6,949 nucleotides of DNA from Cyanobacteria bacterium UBA9579 (GTDB taxonomy: Bacteria > Cyanobacteriota > Vampirovibrionia > Gastranaerophilales > UBA9579), in assembly GCA_003499585.1 (NCBI GenBank), contig DNSU01000109.1:12739-19687 (forward strand), written 5' to 3'. Positions 5,546 to 6,949 of this stretch are shown here, piece after piece (the stretch's first letter is position 1; the number at the start of each line of letters is the position of its first letter). The translations under genes were made by a program, and so were the position numbers. Under the pieces are notes generated by a model. It had not been told where the DNA came from. It saw only the letters and a program-made list of their open reading frames with translations, and made no database searches.

Positions 5546-5663
5546 GTACTTCATACTGTCATAAGTCCAAACATACGCACATGTCATTCTAAACGAAGTG
5601 AAGAATCTCAATTTCGTAGCATTGTCATCCTGAAGCATGACACCAGTGAAATATTTAGCAATT
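5537..5663. repeat. 12-bp inverted arms bounding a 127-bp segment of the divergent intergenic region
   Basis: AATTGCTAAGTA at 5537-5548 and TATTTAGCAATT at 5652-5663 are reverse complements with one mismatch (G-T in RNA). They enclose 103 bp containing the degenerate TGTCATTCT repeat. I see no matching target-site duplication outside the arms and no coding sequence inside. It could be an old miniature element, a paired operator, or a long-range hairpin. The left arm carries the -35 of the M50 promoter. Confidence 0.5.
5582..5650. repeat. Degenerate TGTCATTCT-type intergenic repeat (two partial copies)
   Basis: Positions 5582-5609 read TGTCATTCTAAACGAAGTGA followed by AGAATCTC. This resembles the intergenic repeat TGTCATTCTGAGCGAAGCGA(AGAATCTC) that I recall from many bacterial genomes, with a few substitutions. 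A second, poorer copy begins at 5623 (TGTCATCCTGAAGC) and leads into ATGACA at 5637-5642, forming a 6-bp stem with 5623-5628. In the better copy ATTCT and AGAAT can pair as well. The region around it, 5451-5794, otherwise holds only the two promoter candidates and no gene. Confidence 0.5.
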
Positions 5664-5739
5664 ATATTTTATTCAACTAAGATAACATAAATATGACATT
5701 TTAAAATCACGACTTGTACATTAGAAATCTACAATAAAA

Positions 5740-5767
5740 TTGCCAAGTAAAAAATTATAGGTATAAA
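5740..5767 (+). promoter_or_regulatory. Likely promoter of the thioredoxin-ccdA operon
   Basis: TTGCCA (5740-5745) and TATAAA (5762-5767) lie 16 bp apart, each matching the consensus in 5 of 6 positions. A start near 5774 would leave a short leader of about 20 nt containing the AGGAG at 5781-5785. A perfect TATAAT at 5769-5774 overlaps the start site but has no -35 at proper distance. Confidence 0.48.
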
Positions 5768-5794
5768 ATATAATAAAAGAAGGAGAGGCAAAAA

Positions 5795-6205
5795 GTGAGT
5801 AGATACAAAAATTTAATAGTTATAACACTAATTTTAGTGATTCCGGTATTATTATATTATGCTTTTAAATCAGGTTCAGTAGAAAATCCTATCAATATAG
5901 CACAGGCTTTTGCCACAAAAAAACCTGTAGTACTGGATTTCAATTCTGAATTATGTCTTGAATGCAAAGAACTGGATAAAGTATTAAAACCTGCTATGGA
6001 AAAATATGACACCAAAATTGTATTTCAAAAAATACCCATAAATTCAAACAATCCTGAATACGAAAAATTAATAGAAAAACATGGCGTAAATGTTGTACCA
6101 ACATTAGTTTTTATAAATAAAAACGGTGAAACAATACAAATTATTGAAGGCAGCCTGTCAAAAGAAGAATTAGAAGGATATTTAAATAAATTAATCGATG
6201 GATAA
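5795..6205 (+). CDS. Membrane-anchored thioredoxin-like protein
   Basis: The product is 136 residues from a GTG start, chosen because AGGAG stands 9 nt before it. Residues 6-24 form a single N-terminal membrane helix or uncleaved signal (NLIVITLILVIPVLLYYAF), so the rest should face the outside of the membrane. The thioredoxin fold follows: KKPVVLDFNSELCLECKELD at 42-61 with active-site Cys54-Leu-Glu-Cys57, then the cis-proline loop VVPTLVFINKNG at 100-111. The CLEC sequence replaces the usual CGPC or CxxC of TlpA/ResA; its closest general pattern is the DsbD C-terminal/thioredoxin_7 type. The gene overlaps ccdA by 8 bp, which makes CcdA its probable electron donor. Likely tasks are keeping cytochrome c haem-site cysteines or other outside disulfides reduced. 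The fold is secure; the substrate is unknown. Confidence 0.9.
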   Translation: MSRYKNLIVITLILVIPVLLYYAFKSGSVENPINIAQAFATKKPVVLDFNSELCLECKELDKVLKPAMEKYDTKIVFQKIPINSNNPEYEKLIEKHGVNVVPTLVFINKNGETIQIIEGSLSKEELEGYLNKLIDG

Positions 6206-6905
6206 TATAATCACACAATTATTAGCAGACAATGCACATACTAAACTTGATATGTGGCTTTTTGGAGCAGTATTTCTGGGAGGTATAATAACCTCACTAT
6301 CTCCATGTACACTAGGTTTACTGCCAATTATTATAGGGTATGTAGGCGGATGTTCTGAAAATAGCAATAAAAAAACTGCAATCCAGATTACATTCTTTGT
6401 AATTGGACTTTCACTGGTTTTAACAGCTTTAGGAATTACAGCAGCTATAGCCGGAAAAGCTTTTGGGTTCCATGCCAATCCTATATGGGCAATAGTAATG
6501 GCCTCACTAATTTTGATAATGGGATTAAGCCTACTTGAAATAATAGAAATCCCCATGCCCAGCATAATAAAGCAAATGCCACAAAATAAAGGGAACAGTT
6601 TAGTTCTCTACCCGTTGTTAATAGGAGCAGCATTCGCATTTGCATCATCTCCATGTTCAACTCCGGTATTGGCAGGAATAATGGCTTATACCTCGCTGAA
6701 AGCAAATATTATTTTTGGCGGACTATTACTATTCTTCTTTTCTCTAGGGCAAGGCGTTGTCCTTGTTATTGCAGGATTATCCACATCATTATTTAAAAGA
6801 ATCTCATATTTTAAATCAATTTCAGGCTATTTCGTAAAATTCAGCGGAATTATTCTAATAATAGCAGCATCTTACATATACCTAAAATCTTTCCAGATAC
6901 TCTAA
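6198..6905 (+). CDS. ccdA: CcdA-type transmembrane thiol-disulfide electron carrier
   Basis: The product is 235 residues, complete, and about the length of CcdA. It carries electrons from cytoplasmic thioredoxin across the membrane to outside thioredoxin-like proteins, as the central domain of DsbD does. Six membrane helices can be drawn near 20-48, 60-86, 95-117, 136-165, 168-196 and 209-231. The two half-repeats each carry the redox cysteine in an SPC motif: SLSPCTLGLLPIIIGY with Cys37 and SSPCSTPVLAGIMAYT with Cys153. An additional Cys52 follows the first helix. The ATG overlaps the end of the thioredoxin gene (ATGGATAA) and no close ribosome site precedes it, so coupled translation is likely. 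The 44 bp after the stop show neither a hairpin nor a gene start, so whether more genes (for example ResB/ResC-like cytochrome c assembly factors) follow cannot be seen. Confidence 0.93.
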   Translation: MDNIITQLLADNAHTKLDMWLFGAVFLGGIITSLSPCTLGLLPIIIGYVGGCSENSNKKTAIQITFFVIGLSLVLTALGITAAIAGKAFGFHANPIWAIVMASLILIMGLSLLEIIEIPMPSIIKQMPQNKGNSLVLYPLLIGAAFAFASSPCSTPVLAGIMAYTSLKANIIFGGLLLFFFSLGQGVVLVIAGLSTSLFKRISYFKSISGYFVKFSGIILIIAASYIYLKSFQIL

Positions 6906-6949
6906 TTATCAACTATTTTAAAAATCTTCATTTTATACAGCAAAACAGC

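Noticed and set aside
6191..6705. Minus-strand open frames of 124 and 74 residues opposite ccdA
   Set aside because: They are shadows of the hydrophobic CcdA coding sequence, whose SPC motifs and helices are clear.

Overview
This 6.9 kb window is compact, AT-rich bacterial chromosome with ordinary housekeeping genes rather than an obvious mobile island. The base composition, the adjacent ruvX and DUF1292 genes (a pairing familiar from Firmicutes) and the ccdA-thioredoxin pair suggest a low-GC bacterium. A Firmicute-like lineage or a non-photosynthetic cyanobacterial relative (Melainabacteria/Vampirovibrionia type) would both fit. No rRNA or other decisive marker is present, so the taxonomic suggestion is weak. 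I see no tRNA, rRNA, CRISPR array, transposase or phage gene.

Left part (1-1807). An RluD-type 23S rRNA pseudouridine synthase runs off the left edge on the minus strand. A 436-bp gene-free region separates it from a divergent plus-strand gene for a small LysM protein without a signal peptide. That region holds a good -10 box, an orphan Shine-Dalgarno-like GGAGG, three GGGTAAT words, four TTGTGGG words with shrinking spacing (two inside an identical 17-bp repeat), and a hairpin next to the LysM ribosome binding site. A perfect GC-rich palindrome ends the LysM gene and also lies between the two convergent transcription units.

Central part (1835-5450), all minus strand. In transcription order it carries a site-2 protease (M50) membrane protein, a 91-residue stand-alone ClpX-type C4 zinc finger protein, an unrecognised 573-residue protein with HEAT-like helices around a beta-rich middle, RuvX/YqgF, and a very acidic DUF1292 protein. 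The last three are separated by only 2 nt each and are probably translationally coupled. The M50 gene has its own promoter and a possible terminator. A second possible promoter precedes the zinc finger gene, whose start codon lies in a 13-bp tandem duplication.

Right part (5451-6949). A 344-bp divergent intergenic region contains a promoter candidate for each direction, five TGTCAT hexamers, a degenerate copy of what looks like a widespread TGTCATTCT-type intergenic repeat, and 12-bp inverted arms around it. It is followed by a plus-strand operon of a membrane-anchored thioredoxin-like protein (CLEC active site, GTG start) and CcdA, overlapping by 8 bp. This pair should move electrons from cytoplasmic thioredoxin across the membrane for cytochrome c maturation or extracytoplasmic disulfide reduction.

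The least explained parts are the zinc finger/HEAT pair leading into ruvX, the repeat-bearing leader before the LysM gene, and the TGTCAT-rich divergent region. None is proven to be a new system from this sequence alone.
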